Assembly: GCA_017964345.1 (NCBI GenBank)
Contig: JAGCSD010000094.1
Span: 1 to 5,506 of the forward strand
Length of the DNA: 5,506 nt
Reading direction: 5' to 3'
Source of the DNA: Clostridia bacterium
Lineage (GTDB): Bacteria; Bacillota; Clostridia; Christensenellales; QALW01
Part shown: positions 1-5,506 of the stretch, one piece after another
Numbering within the stretch: the first letter of the stretch is position 1
How the letters are laid out: each line of letters opens with the position of its first letter
Program-made: the position numbers and the translations under genes
The notes under the pieces: generated by a model
What the model saw: the letters and a program-made list of their open reading frames with translations, nothing else
What the model was told of the DNA's origin: nothing
Databases searched by the model: none

Positions 1-1269
1 AACTTCTTCCACCGGCACAAGGTCTTCAATTTTGTCCGAATACGAACCGGACAGCTGCAGTGACAGTTTGGCACATACGGGACCGATCAGTTCATACAGT
101 ACGCTGGACGCCAAAATGATCGTTTGCAGAGCGTTGCCCGCCTCGCCGCCGAGCGTGCGCGCGCCCAGCGCCGCCAACCCGATTGCCACGCCCGCCTGCG
201 GAATCAGCGCCAGACCGAGATAGTTGCTCACTTTTTTCTCTTTTTTCGTCCACAGACAACCCAAAAACGCTCCGGCATATTTGCCGGCGATACGCATGAA
301 AAAATACAGAATACCAATCAGCAAAAGCGGCATGGCGCCCACCGCTCCGGAGGGACGGATCAACGCGTTCAAATCAAACGAAACGCCTGAGCGCACGAAA
401 AAGAGCAGTAAGATCGGCGGACTGAAATAATTGAGTTGTTTGAACAACTTGTCGTCGCCCGTGACGTTGATATAGACCGTACCCATACTCATACATCCAA
501 GCAAAGGCGAAAGTTCAAGCAACGCGCAGACACCGCAGAATGAAAACAGAAACGCGATAGCAATGATCAAGCGGTTATCGTCCGAACGGCGTTTTTGGAT
601 CATCCATTTCATCAGGAAGCCGAATGCGCCGCCAAGCGCCAGTACGCCGAGGTTTTTCAGGATGGGAAACGCCACGTCCGTCACGCGAAAGCCGTTCCCC
701 GATATGCTTGCCAGCGCCATGGAAATGGCAATGCTGTACGCCACCAGCCCTACGATGTCGTCCAGCGCCACCACCTGCAAAAGCGTATCAACGAAATCTC
801 CTTTGGCTTTGGTTTGGCGAATCGTCATGAGCGTGCTGGCAGGCGCGGTGGCGGACGCCAATGCCGCCAGCACGACGGAGAACGCCAAATCGAGATGCAG
901 GACAAAATAGGTTAGCACAAACACCGCCACGGTCGCGGTCAGCGCTTCAAACAGCGTGATAACCACCACGCGCAGACCGTTTTTCTTCAACACCGACAGG
1001 CGGAAAAATTCGCCCGTGCTGAACGCGATAAACGCGAGCGCGATATCGGGCAAAAATTCCGTGCCGTCCACGATGGAAGGGGAAATCAGATTCAGGCAAA
1101 ACGGACCGAGCAGAATACCGGTCACGATATATGCCGTAACATTGGGCAATTTCAGCCGCTTGGTCAGGCGTGTCATCAGAAAGCCGCACATCAGCATCAG
1201 CGCCACGGACAGAATGATCGAGGCGACCGGCGGCAGCGCGCCGATACTCGCGCGGATCCATTCTAACAT
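1..1269 (-). CDS. CPA2-family cation:proton antiporter (3' end outside window)
   Basis: Integral membrane antiporter that should exchange Na+ or K+ for H+ across the cytoplasmic membrane (Na_H_Exchanger fold). The visible 423 residues run from ATG at 1269 to the window edge with no stop. They are hydrophobic almost throughout, with roughly 11-13 membrane spans and short basic loops (for example KKRRSDD-like residues near 225-231 and TKKEKK at 341-346). Family hallmarks are a TAPAST segment at 141-146 and an ALDDIVGL segment at 168-175, with the paired aspartates D170/D171 expected in the ion-binding site. A basic RIAGKYAGA span lies at 326-334 and an IPQAGVAIGLA span at 356-366. In studied NhaA/NapA proteins the DD pair goes with electrogenic exchange; applying that here is inference. 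The start is set by AAGGAGGG at 1276-1283, six bases upstream. The last visible residues (KIEDLVPVEEV) are hydrophilic, so the stop is probably close, but a C-terminal TrkA-type domain cannot be excluded. Ion specificity cannot be read from the sequence. Confidence 0.92.
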   Translation of the reverse strand, partial: MLEWIRASIGALPPVASIILSVALMLMCGFLMTRLTKRLKLPNVTAYIVTGILLGPFCLNLISPSIVDGTEFLPDIALAFIAFSTGEFFRLSVLKKNGLRVVVITLFEALTATVAVFVLTYFVLHLDLAFSVVLAALASATAPASTLMTIRQTKAKGDFVDTLLQVVALDDIVGLVAYSIAISMALASISGNGFRVTDVAFPILKNLGVLALGGAFGFLMKWMIQKRRSDDNRLIIAIAFLFSFCGVCALLELSPLLGCMSMGTVYINVTGDDKLFKQLNYFSPPILLLFFVRSGVSFDLNALIRPSGAVGAMPLLLIGILYFFMRIAGKYAGAFLGCLWTKKEKKVSNYLGLALIPQAGVAIGLAALGARTLGGEAGNALQTIILASSVLYELIGPVCAKLSLQLSGSYSDKIEDLVPVEEV

Positions 1270-1383
1270 CTTTCACCCTCCTTCTTTATATTTTTTTCTT
1301 TTCAAAACGTTAGTGATATTCTTTGAACGGGAAACGCTGTTGACTCAGCCGTCCCATCCGGCAATCGGAGCGGCAAGCGCGCC
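1270..1383 (-). other. Intergenic gap between HAD gene and antiporter gene
   Basis: This 114-base gap breaks the overlapping gene train. The half next to the HAD gene is GC-rich and can form only short hairpins, for example GCTG/CAGC around a six-base loop, with no U tract after them. I therefore do not call a terminator. The half next to the antiporter is A-rich and contains TATAAA (plus-strand 1285-1290). That is only a few bases from the ribosome binding site and has no matching -35 at 17 bases. No convincing promoter is visible, so read-through from the valS operon is possible. Confidence 0.5.
1276..1283 (-). promoter_or_regulatory. Strong ribosome binding site of the antiporter gene
   Basis: The minus strand reads AAGGAGGG six bases before the ATG at 1269. 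It is nearly a perfect complement of the 16S rRNA 3' end and is the strongest Shine-Dalgarno sequence in the window. It fixes the start codon. Confidence 0.85.
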
Positions 1384-2049
1384 TCATGACCGCAAAGCGG
1401 AGAGCCGTCCGGTTAAGAATCGTTCCGTCAATTCATCGGGCGTGCGCACGGTCACGGTCGCGCCGCGCGCGCGGAGGAACTGTTCGTCGCGGAAGCCCCA
1501 CAGCACCGAGAAACACGGCAAACACGCGTTTTTCGCCGTTTCGATATCCACGTCGGAATCGCCGACATACACGGCGTCCCGTGAGGCGCAGCCAAGCGCT
1601 TGCAGGACGGAAAAAACGCTGTCCGGCGCGGGCTTGCGCCGGACCGTTTCGCTTTCCCCCACGGCGAAAGCGATTCGATCTCCGAAATAGTGCTTTGAGA
1701 GTGTTTTAACAGCAGGATCGAACTTGTTCGACACAATGGCGCAGGCGATTCCGTGCGCGTTCAAACGATCAAGCATCGGCAAAACGCCCGGATACGGCGC
1801 GGTATGATCCATGCAATGCGCGGCGTAATCCTGTTTGAAGTATGCCAGAACCTGTGCCGCATTCGACGCTCCCTCCGGCAAGGCACGGGCAATCAGCTTT
1901 TCAACGCCGTCGCCCAAAAAGACGCGCACCTCTTCGCGCGTACGCGGCGCGTACCCGAACGCGACGCAGGAGCGATTCGTGCTCTGACATAGATCGTCCA
2001 GCGTGTCGAGCAGGGTGCCGTCCAAATCAAAAATCGCCGCGCGGATCAC
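1384..2049 (-). CDS. HAD-IA family hydrolase, phosphoglycolate phosphatase (Gph)-like
   Basis: Cytoplasmic Mg2+-dependent phosphatase of the haloacid dehalogenase superfamily, 221 residues, the usual length for Gph/PGMB-type members. Motif I is FDLDGTLLDT at 7-16, with nucleophile D8 and acid/base D10. The alpha-helical cap lies between motifs I and II (about 17-85). Motif II is the serine of AIVSNK (S107). Motif III is the lysine of RRKPAPD (K139). Motif IV is VGDSDVD at 162-168, with metal-binding D164 and D168. The KPAPD and GDSDVD signatures resemble phosphoglycolate phosphatases, which clear 2-phosphoglycolate, but substrates in this family are hard to predict. I prefer the GTG at 2049 over an in-frame ATG at 2082. 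The GTG overlaps the upstream stop as GTGA, has GGGGGAG eight bases upstream, and starts the protein right before motif I as relatives do. The ATG would add 11 residues lying inside the yqeG coding region. Confidence 0.92.
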   Translation of the reverse strand: MIRAAIFDLDGTLLDTLDDLCQSTNRSCVAFGYAPRTREEVRVFLGDGVEKLIARALPEGASNAAQVLAYFKQDYAAHCMDHTAPYPGVLPMLDRLNAHGIACAIVSNKFDPAVKTLSKHYFGDRIAFAVGESETVRRKPAPDSVFSVLQALGCASRDAVYVGDSDVDIETAKNACLPCFSVLWGFRDEQFLRARGATVTVRTPDELTERFLTGRLSALRS

Positions 2050-2549
2050 CGTTTTTTCTCCCCCGGGAACACAAAGCGCCAAATCAATCTCTCCCGCGTG
2101 CGGTTAAACAGACGCGTACACCACCATTCACGCGAGGAAAGCGGATCGACCAAAACACTCTGCGCGCCGAGCGCGCCGGCAAGGCGAATGTCGGTAAAAA
2201 GCTGATCCCCCACAAAGCAGACCGATTCGACCGACACATCCAAATGCTTTAATAAGGCTTTTGCCGTGCGGCGAAACGGCTTTTTGGCGTCCTTAAAAAC
2301 GGGAACGGCAAGCGCCTGCCCGACGGCATCCGCGGTTTTGCCGCGGCTGTTGGTCAACAGCGCCACCGCCAGCCCGTCCGACTTGGCGTTTTCCACCCAC
2401 GCCGCCACGCTCGGCGGCACTTCGGCGCTGTGCCACGGCGCGACGGTGTTGTCCAGATCCAAAAGGACAAGGCGGACGCCGCTCGTTTTTAATTGCTCGA
2501 GCGGAATGTCCGCTACGCGGGCATAGCGGAAGGTCGGACGCAGTTTCAT
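2046..2549 (-). CDS. yqeG: YqeG family HAD-IIIA phosphatase
   Basis: Small cytoplasmic HAD phosphatase of the YqeG family (subfamily IIIA), 167 residues, full length for the family. The N-terminus (MKLRPTFRYARVADIPLEQL) matches the usual YqeG lead-in of a P-x-x-x lead followed by a short helix. Motif I is LDLDNT at 30-35, with D31 as nucleophile and D33 as general acid; an N replaces the usual G, which is typical of YqeG. Motif II is LLTNS at 64-68. Motif III is KDAKKP at 86-91, with K90 or K89 as the conserved lysine. Motif IV is VGDQLFTD at 113-120, a YqeG hallmark, with D115 and D120 binding metal. There is no large cap domain. The gene starts within the valS stop (ATGA), with GAGG ten bases upstream, so it is likely translationally coupled to valS. 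It ends in the GTGA that starts the next HAD gene. The physiological substrate is unknown. In many Bacillota yqeG sits with yqeH, aroE, yhbY and nadD, so this valS linkage is a different arrangement. Confidence 0.93.
   Translation of the reverse strand: MKLRPTFRYARVADIPLEQLKTSGVRLVLLDLDNTVAPWHSAEVPPSVAAWVENAKSDGLAVALLTNSRGKTADAVGQALAVPVFKDAKKPFRRTAKALLKHLDVSVESVCFVGDQLFTDIRLAGALGAQSVLVDPLSSREWWCTRLFNRTRERLIWRFVFPGEKKR
2058..2064 (-). promoter_or_regulatory. Ribosome binding site deciding the GTG start of the HAD-IA gene
   Basis: The minus strand reads GGGGGAG eight bases before GTG at 2049, inside the last codons of the yqeG-like gene. It supports GTG as the start and re-initiation at the GTGA overlap. 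Confidence 0.65.
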
Positions 2550-5173
2550 GTATCCAGCGCCTCGATCGCCTGCAAGCGCGCGCGGACCTTCTGAAGCATT
2601 TCTCCGTACTGCGCGAGCTTGGCGCGCTCGCCGTCCACGAGTTTTTGCGGCGCTTTGGCGACAAAGCCGGGATTATTCAGCTTTGCCAGCGCCAGCGCGA
2701 TTTCGTTTTCGGTATTTTCAATTTCCTTTTGCAGGCGTTCTTTTTCTTTTTTCACGTCCAACAGCTCACCCAGCGGCAAATACACTTCGGCGGCGCCGGT
2801 CACGACGCAGGCGTACTGATGCTCGTTTTCGGGCTTCCGCGCAAGGAATGTCACGCTCTTGCCCCCCGCCAGACGCTCGATATATGGCGCGGCGAAAGCA
2901 AAATCCTGCGCGCTCAGCACATAGACGTCCGCCTTGGTCGCTACGGGCACGTTCAGTTCCGCGCGCTTGTTGCGGATGCTGCGAATGATCTCCAGCACCG
3001 CCTCAAACGGCGTCGGATCAAAGGCGAGCGCCGGATCGACCTTCGGCCAGGCGGAAATCATGATGCTTTCGCCCGTACCCGGCAGACTGGTCCAAATCTC
3101 CTCGGTAATAAACGGCATCAGCGGATGCAGGAGCTTCAACGTGCCGGAAAGTACGAAGTTCAGTACCGCGCAGGCTGTGCTTTTGGCGTTTTCGTCCTGC
3201 CCGTACAGACGCGCTTTCGTCAGTTCGATATACCAGTCGCAGAATTCGCTCCATATAAAATCATAGAGGTTCTGCGCGGCAATGCCGAGTTCATACTGGT
3301 CAAAGCATTTGGTCACACTTTCGACGAGCTGCGCGTAGCGTCCCAAGATCCACTTGTCGCATTCCTCCGGCACGATTTCGCCTATCGCGGGCAGGTCGCG
3401 TCCGTCCACGTGCATTTTGACGAACCGTGACGCGTTCCATATCTTGTTGGCGAAATTCCGGTACGCTTCGACTTTTTCCCAATAAAACCGCATATCGTTG
3501 CCGGGAGAATTGCCCGCCGCCAGCGAAAAGCGCAGCGCGTCGGCGCCGTATTTATCGATGACCTCCAGCGGATCGACGCCGTTGCCGAGGCTCTTGCTCA
3601 TTTTACGCCCCTGTGAATCGCGTACGATCCCGTGGATCAAAACCGTTCTGAACGGCACGTCGCCCATCTGTTCGAGCCCCGAGAACATCATGCGCGCCAC
3701 CCAGAAGAAAATGATGTCATAGCCCGTGATCAGCGCGCTGGTGGGATAAAAATAGTCTAACTCGCGTGTTTTTTCCGGCCAGCCGAGCGTGGAAAACGGC
3801 CACAGAGCGGAAGAAAACCATGTATCCAGTACGTCTTCATCCTGCTTAAAATGCTTGCCGCCGCACTTGGGACAGACGGTCGGCATTTCGCGCGCGACGA
3901 CCGTTTCGCCGCAATCCCGGCAATAGTAGGCGGGAATGCGGTGCCCCCACCAGAGCTGGCGGGATACGCACCAGTCGCGTATGTTCTCTAACCAATTATA
4001 GTATATTTTCGAAAAGCGGTCCGGCACGAACGCCGTTCTACCGTCCTTTACCGCCTCAAGCGCGGGCTTGGCAAGCGATTCCATTTTGACGAACCACTGT
4101 TTGGAGATGATCGGCTCCACCGCGCTGTGGCAGCGATAGCAGGTGCCCACGTTGTGCGTGTAGTCCTCGGTTTTGATAAGGCACCCGCATTCGGTCAACG
4201 CCTTGACGACCGCTTCGCGCGCTTCTTGGCGCGAAAGTCCCGCGAACGGTCCGCCTTGCTCGTTGATCGATCCGTCGTCGTTCATCACGCGGATGATCGG
4301 CAGGTCATGGCGCAGAGATACCTCAAAGTCGTTCGGATCGTGCGCGGGTGTGATCTTCACGGCACCGCTTCCGAATTCTCTGTCCACATATTCGTCCGCC
4401 ACGATCGGGATCTCCCGATCCATCAGCGGCAGAACAACGGTTTTGCCGATCAAATCACGGTAGCGGTCGTCTTCGGGATGCACCGCCACGGCGGTATCGC
4501 CCATATACGTTTCCGGTCTGGTGGTCGCCACGGTAATGAACTGTTTGCGATCGGGCGTGTAATAGCGCATGTGCCACAGGTGCGACGCCTGTTCCTCGTA
4601 TTCGACTTCCGCGTCGGAGAGCGCGGTGCGGCAGTCCGGACACCAGTTGATGATGCGGCTGCCGTGATAGATCAGTCCTTTTTCGTACAGCTTGACGAAC
4701 ACTTCCGTGACCGCCTTGGAACAACCCTCGTCCATGGTAAAGCGTTCGCGTTCCCAGTCGCAGGACGAACCGAGCTTTTTTAATTGTTCCACGATCCTGC
4801 CGCCGTACTGTCTTTTCCATTCCCACGCGCGTTCCAAAAACCTTTCGCGCCCTAAATCCTCTTTTTTGATACCCTCTTTGGCAAGCGCGTCTACGATCTT
4901 GACTTCCGTGGCGATGCTGGCGTGATCGGTGCCGGGCACCCACAGGGCGGCATAGCCCTGCATCCTCTTGAAACGGATGATCGCGTCCTGCATCATATTG
5001 TCAAGCGCGTGTCCCATATGCAGCTGCCCGGTGATATTGGGCGGCGGCATTACAATGGTAAACGGCTTCTTGGATTCATCCGGCTCGGTATGAAAATAGC
5101 CTTTTTCCAGCCATTGCCGATACAACCGTTCCTCCACGTCTTTGGGATCATATTGCTTGGCGATTTCTTTCAT
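2546..5173 (-). CDS. valS: Valyl-tRNA synthetase (ValRS)
   Basis: Class Ia aminoacyl-tRNA synthetase that charges tRNA-Val with valine using ATP, in the cytoplasm. At 875 residues it is full length. The Rossmann catalytic domain carries PPPNITGQLHMGH at 43-55 (HIGH motif HMGH, 52-55) and KMSKS at 524-528. The inserted editing domain (CP1, about 190-340) has TTRPETYMGDTAV at 217-229 and AHDPNDFEV at 277-285; this site removes mischarged threonine. Two four-cysteine sets look zinc-binding: C178/C181 with C345/C348, and C418/C421 with C434/C437. WFSSALWPFSTLGWPE (452-467) is typical of ValRS. The anticodon-binding helical domain spans about 600-745. The C-terminal coiled coil (about 803-870, rich in K and E) is the tRNA-binding arm characteristic of ValRS. 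The start is ATG at 5173, with AAAGGA nine bases upstream (5183-5188). The gene follows a T-box leader with a GUA valine specifier. The stop overlaps yqeG as ATGA. No frameshift or missing motif is seen. Confidence 0.99.
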   Translation of the reverse strand: MKEIAKQYDPKDVEERLYRQWLEKGYFHTEPDESKKPFTIVMPPPNITGQLHMGHALDNMMQDAIIRFKRMQGYAALWVPGTDHASIATEVKIVDALAKEGIKKEDLGRERFLERAWEWKRQYGGRIVEQLKKLGSSCDWERERFTMDEGCSKAVTEVFVKLYEKGLIYHGSRIINWCPDCRTALSDAEVEYEEQASHLWHMRYYTPDRKQFITVATTRPETYMGDTAVAVHPEDDRYRDLIGKTVVLPLMDREIPIVADEYVDREFGSGAVKITPAHDPNDFEVSLRHDLPIIRVMNDDGSINEQGGPFAGLSRQEAREAVVKALTECGCLIKTEDYTHNVGTCYRCHSAVEPIISKQWFVKMESLAKPALEAVKDGRTAFVPDRFSKIYYNWLENIRDWCVSRQLWWGHRIPAYYCRDCGETVVAREMPTVCPKCGGKHFKQDEDVLDTWFSSALWPFSTLGWPEKTRELDYFYPTSALITGYDIIFFWVARMMFSGLEQMGDVPFRTVLIHGIVRDSQGRKMSKSLGNGVDPLEVIDKYGADALRFSLAAGNSPGNDMRFYWEKVEAYRNFANKIWNASRFVKMHVDGRDLPAIGEIVPEECDKWILGRYAQLVESVTKCFDQYELGIAAQNLYDFIWSEFCDWYIELTKARLYGQDENAKSTACAVLNFVLSGTLKLLHPLMPFITEEIWTSLPGTGESIMISAWPKVDPALAFDPTPFEAVLEIIRSIRNKRAELNVPVATKADVYVLSAQDFAFAAPYIERLAGGKSVTFLARKPENEHQYACVVTGAAEVYLPLGELLDVKKEKERLQKEIENTENEIALALAKLNNPGFVAKAPQKLVDGERAKLAQYGEMLQKVRARLQAIEALDT

Positions 5174-5182
5174 GATTTAACA

Positions 5183-5188
5183 TCCTTT
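5183..5188 (-). promoter_or_regulatory. Ribosome binding site of valS
   Basis: AAAGGA on the minus strand lies nine bases before the ATG of valS. It sits just after the T-box terminator hairpin and its poor U tract, so it is transcribed only when the terminator fails to form. Confidence 0.7.
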
Positions 5189-5196
5189 CACAAGAA

Positions 5197-5228
5197 CATA
5201 AAGACGCCCTTTTGGAAAAAAGGGCGTC
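5197..5228 (-). terminator. Intrinsic terminator of the T-box leader
   Basis: GACGCCCTTTT and AAAAGGGCGTC (5218-5228 and 5203-5213) form a perfect 11-bp stem around a four-base loop, TTCC on the transcript. The tail that follows is only UUUAUGUU, a poor U run. The first eight bases of stem overlap the antiterminator 3' arm. Formation without uncharged tRNA-Val would stop transcription before valS. Confidence 0.88.
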
Positions 5229-5249
5229 AAAAAACGCGGTACCACCTTT
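5219..5249 (-). promoter_or_regulatory. T-box antiterminator
   Basis: AAAGG (5245-5249) and GCG (5235-5237) flank the seven-base bulge UGGUACC (5238-5244). They pair with CGC and CCUUU on the other arm (5219-5226). The 3' arm is also the 5' arm of the terminator hairpin, so the two structures exclude each other. Confidence 0.9.
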
Positions 5250-5315
5250 ATTCGTTCGGGCAAACCCGAACCTCATACGAACGGATAACGGCGTTCACCC
5301 GGAGCGCTCCCAAGC

Positions 5316-5318
5316 TAC
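5316..5318 (-). promoter_or_regulatory. Specifier codon GUA (Val) of the T-box
   Basis: GUA lies on the 3' side of the Stem I internal loop, followed by G and then CUUGGGAG. This matches the usual layout of specifier, purine and 3' closing segment. It would pair with the UAC anticodon of tRNA-Val, in agreement with valS downstream. Placement is by eye against the general T-box pattern. Confidence 0.85.
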
Positions 5319-5419
5319 CTTCCGCGTGCGTTCCGCCCGCCCTTTCAGCCTGTGGGACGGATCTCTGTGACGGCAGTACACGCCTACTCCTCTTGTTCTT
5401 CGCGCTACTATGTAACGAT

Positions 5420-5448
5420 ATTATAAAGTATTTTTGCGTTTTGCGCAA
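5420..5448 (-). promoter_or_regulatory. Sigma-A-type promoter of the valS operon
   Basis: On the minus strand, TTGCGC (5443-5448) and a perfect TATAAT (5420-5425) are separated by exactly 17 bases. Transcription should begin near 5413, just upstream of T-box Stem I. No TGn extension of the -10 is present. A/T-rich DNA lies upstream at 5461-5477. Confidence 0.85.
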
Positions 5449-5451
5449 GTG

Positions 5452-5505
5452 CTATTCGTCTTTTTTATATAAAAAAACGATCCCGTACTGCACCATGGCG
5501 GCAAG
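5452..5505 (-). CDS. Possible C-terminal end of an upstream gene (partial)
   Basis: One minus-strand frame is open from the window edge to a TAG at 5452-5454. It encodes 17 residues, LAAMVQYGIVFLYKKDE, a hydrophobic stretch followed by a charged tail such as often ends a membrane-associated protein. The stop lies only three bases upstream of the -35 element of the valS promoter, a common compact arrangement. The fragment is too short to identify. Another frame through the same stretch is also open for a while, so this call is tentative. Confidence 0.35.
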   Translation of the reverse strand, partial: LAAMVQYGIVFLYKKDE

Positions 5506-5506
5506 A

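Larger units (their letters stand above)
5203..5413 (-). ncRNA. T-box leader (tRNA-Val-sensing riboswitch) of valS
   Basis: Transcriptional riboswitch that reads tRNA-Val charging. Stem I is closed by AGCGC (5402-5406) pairing with GCGCT (5303-5307). It contains GAGGAGTAG (5384-5392), an AGAGA apical motif (5362-5366) and GCTGAAAG (5342-5349), all typical of class I T-boxes. On the 3' side of Stem I the sequence GGTAGCTTGGGAG places GUA (5316-5318) at the specifier position, followed by a purine. GUA is a valine codon, matching the gene. The linker contains GCCGTTATCCG and ATGAGG, as in many clostridial T-boxes. Stem III is a perfect 7-bp hairpin (5254-5271). The T-box AAGGTGGTACCGCG lies at 5235-5248; its UGGU can pair with the ACCA end of uncharged tRNA-Val. 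With uncharged tRNA bound the antiterminator forms and valS is expressed. The transcript start near 5413 is estimated from the promoter. Confidence 0.96.

Noticed and set aside
1285..1290. TATAAA as a -10 element for the antiporter gene
   Set aside because: It is a few bases from the ribosome binding site and has no -35 match at suitable spacing; it probably reflects A/T-rich leader sequence.
1320..1383. Possible terminator after the HAD-IA gene
   Set aside because: Only short imperfect GC hairpins are seen, with no U tract following on the minus strand.
956..1690. Plus-strand open frame of 244 codons
   Set aside because: It spans the antiporter start, the intergenic gap and the end of the HAD gene in antisense. 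Its composition is rich in R, S and T with no domain.
2645..3430. Plus-strand open frame of 261 codons antisense to valS
   Set aside because: It lies wholly opposite a full-length, motif-complete valS. Its product is low-complexity, rich in R, Q and H, and shows no recognisable domain. It is a shadow of GC-biased codon use.
4127..4783. Plus-strand open frame of 218 codons antisense to valS
   Set aside because: Same reasoning: it is opposite the ValRS editing domain, has no credible protein features, and has no neighbouring gene on that strand.
5248..5448. Minus-strand 66-codon frame over the leader
   Set aside because: Its start lies in the promoter, upstream of the expected transcript start, and the rest covers structured T-box RNA. 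It has no ribosome binding site. It is a chance frame, not a leader peptide.

Overview
The window is a minus-strand segment from a moderately GC-rich member of the Bacillota, most likely a Clostridia-type gut or anaerobic lineage. The main reason is the tRNA-sensing T-box leader in front of a valyl-tRNA synthetase gene. A YqeG-type HAD phosphatase, strong purine-rich ribosome binding sites and a clostridial-style CPA2 antiporter agree with this. The assignment is inferred from gene content; no rRNA or other phylogenetic marker is present.

Reading in the direction of transcription (high to low coordinates): about 5452-5506 is probably the last 17 codons of an unidentified upstream gene. A clear sigma-A-type promoter (5420-5448) starts immediately after its stop. 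A T-box leader (about 5203-5413) follows, with Stem I, a GUA valine specifier, Stem III, the T-box/antiterminator and a competing terminator. Next come valS (5173-2546), a yqeG-like HAD-IIIA phosphatase gene (2549-2046) and a Gph-like HAD-IA phosphatase gene (2049-1384). The three genes are joined by 4-base stop/start overlaps (ATGA, then GTGA), so they almost certainly form one translationally coupled operon controlled by uncharged tRNA-Val. After a 114-base gap comes a CPA2-family cation:proton antiporter gene (1269 to beyond position 1). Its reading frame is still open at the window edge.

Together, valS supplies charged tRNA-Val and is regulated by its own substrate through the T-box. The two small phosphatases ride on the same transcript, and nothing in the sequence links them biochemically to valine. 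The antiporter has a strong ribosome binding site but no convincing promoter or terminator in the gap before it, so it could be read through from the operon or transcribed separately.

I see no mobile element, CRISPR array, tRNA, rRNA or phage gene. The plus strand carries only shadow frames. The region is essentially ordinary housekeeping DNA. The points most worth a second look are the T-box architecture, the valS-yqeG-HAD gene order, and the corrected start of the second HAD gene.
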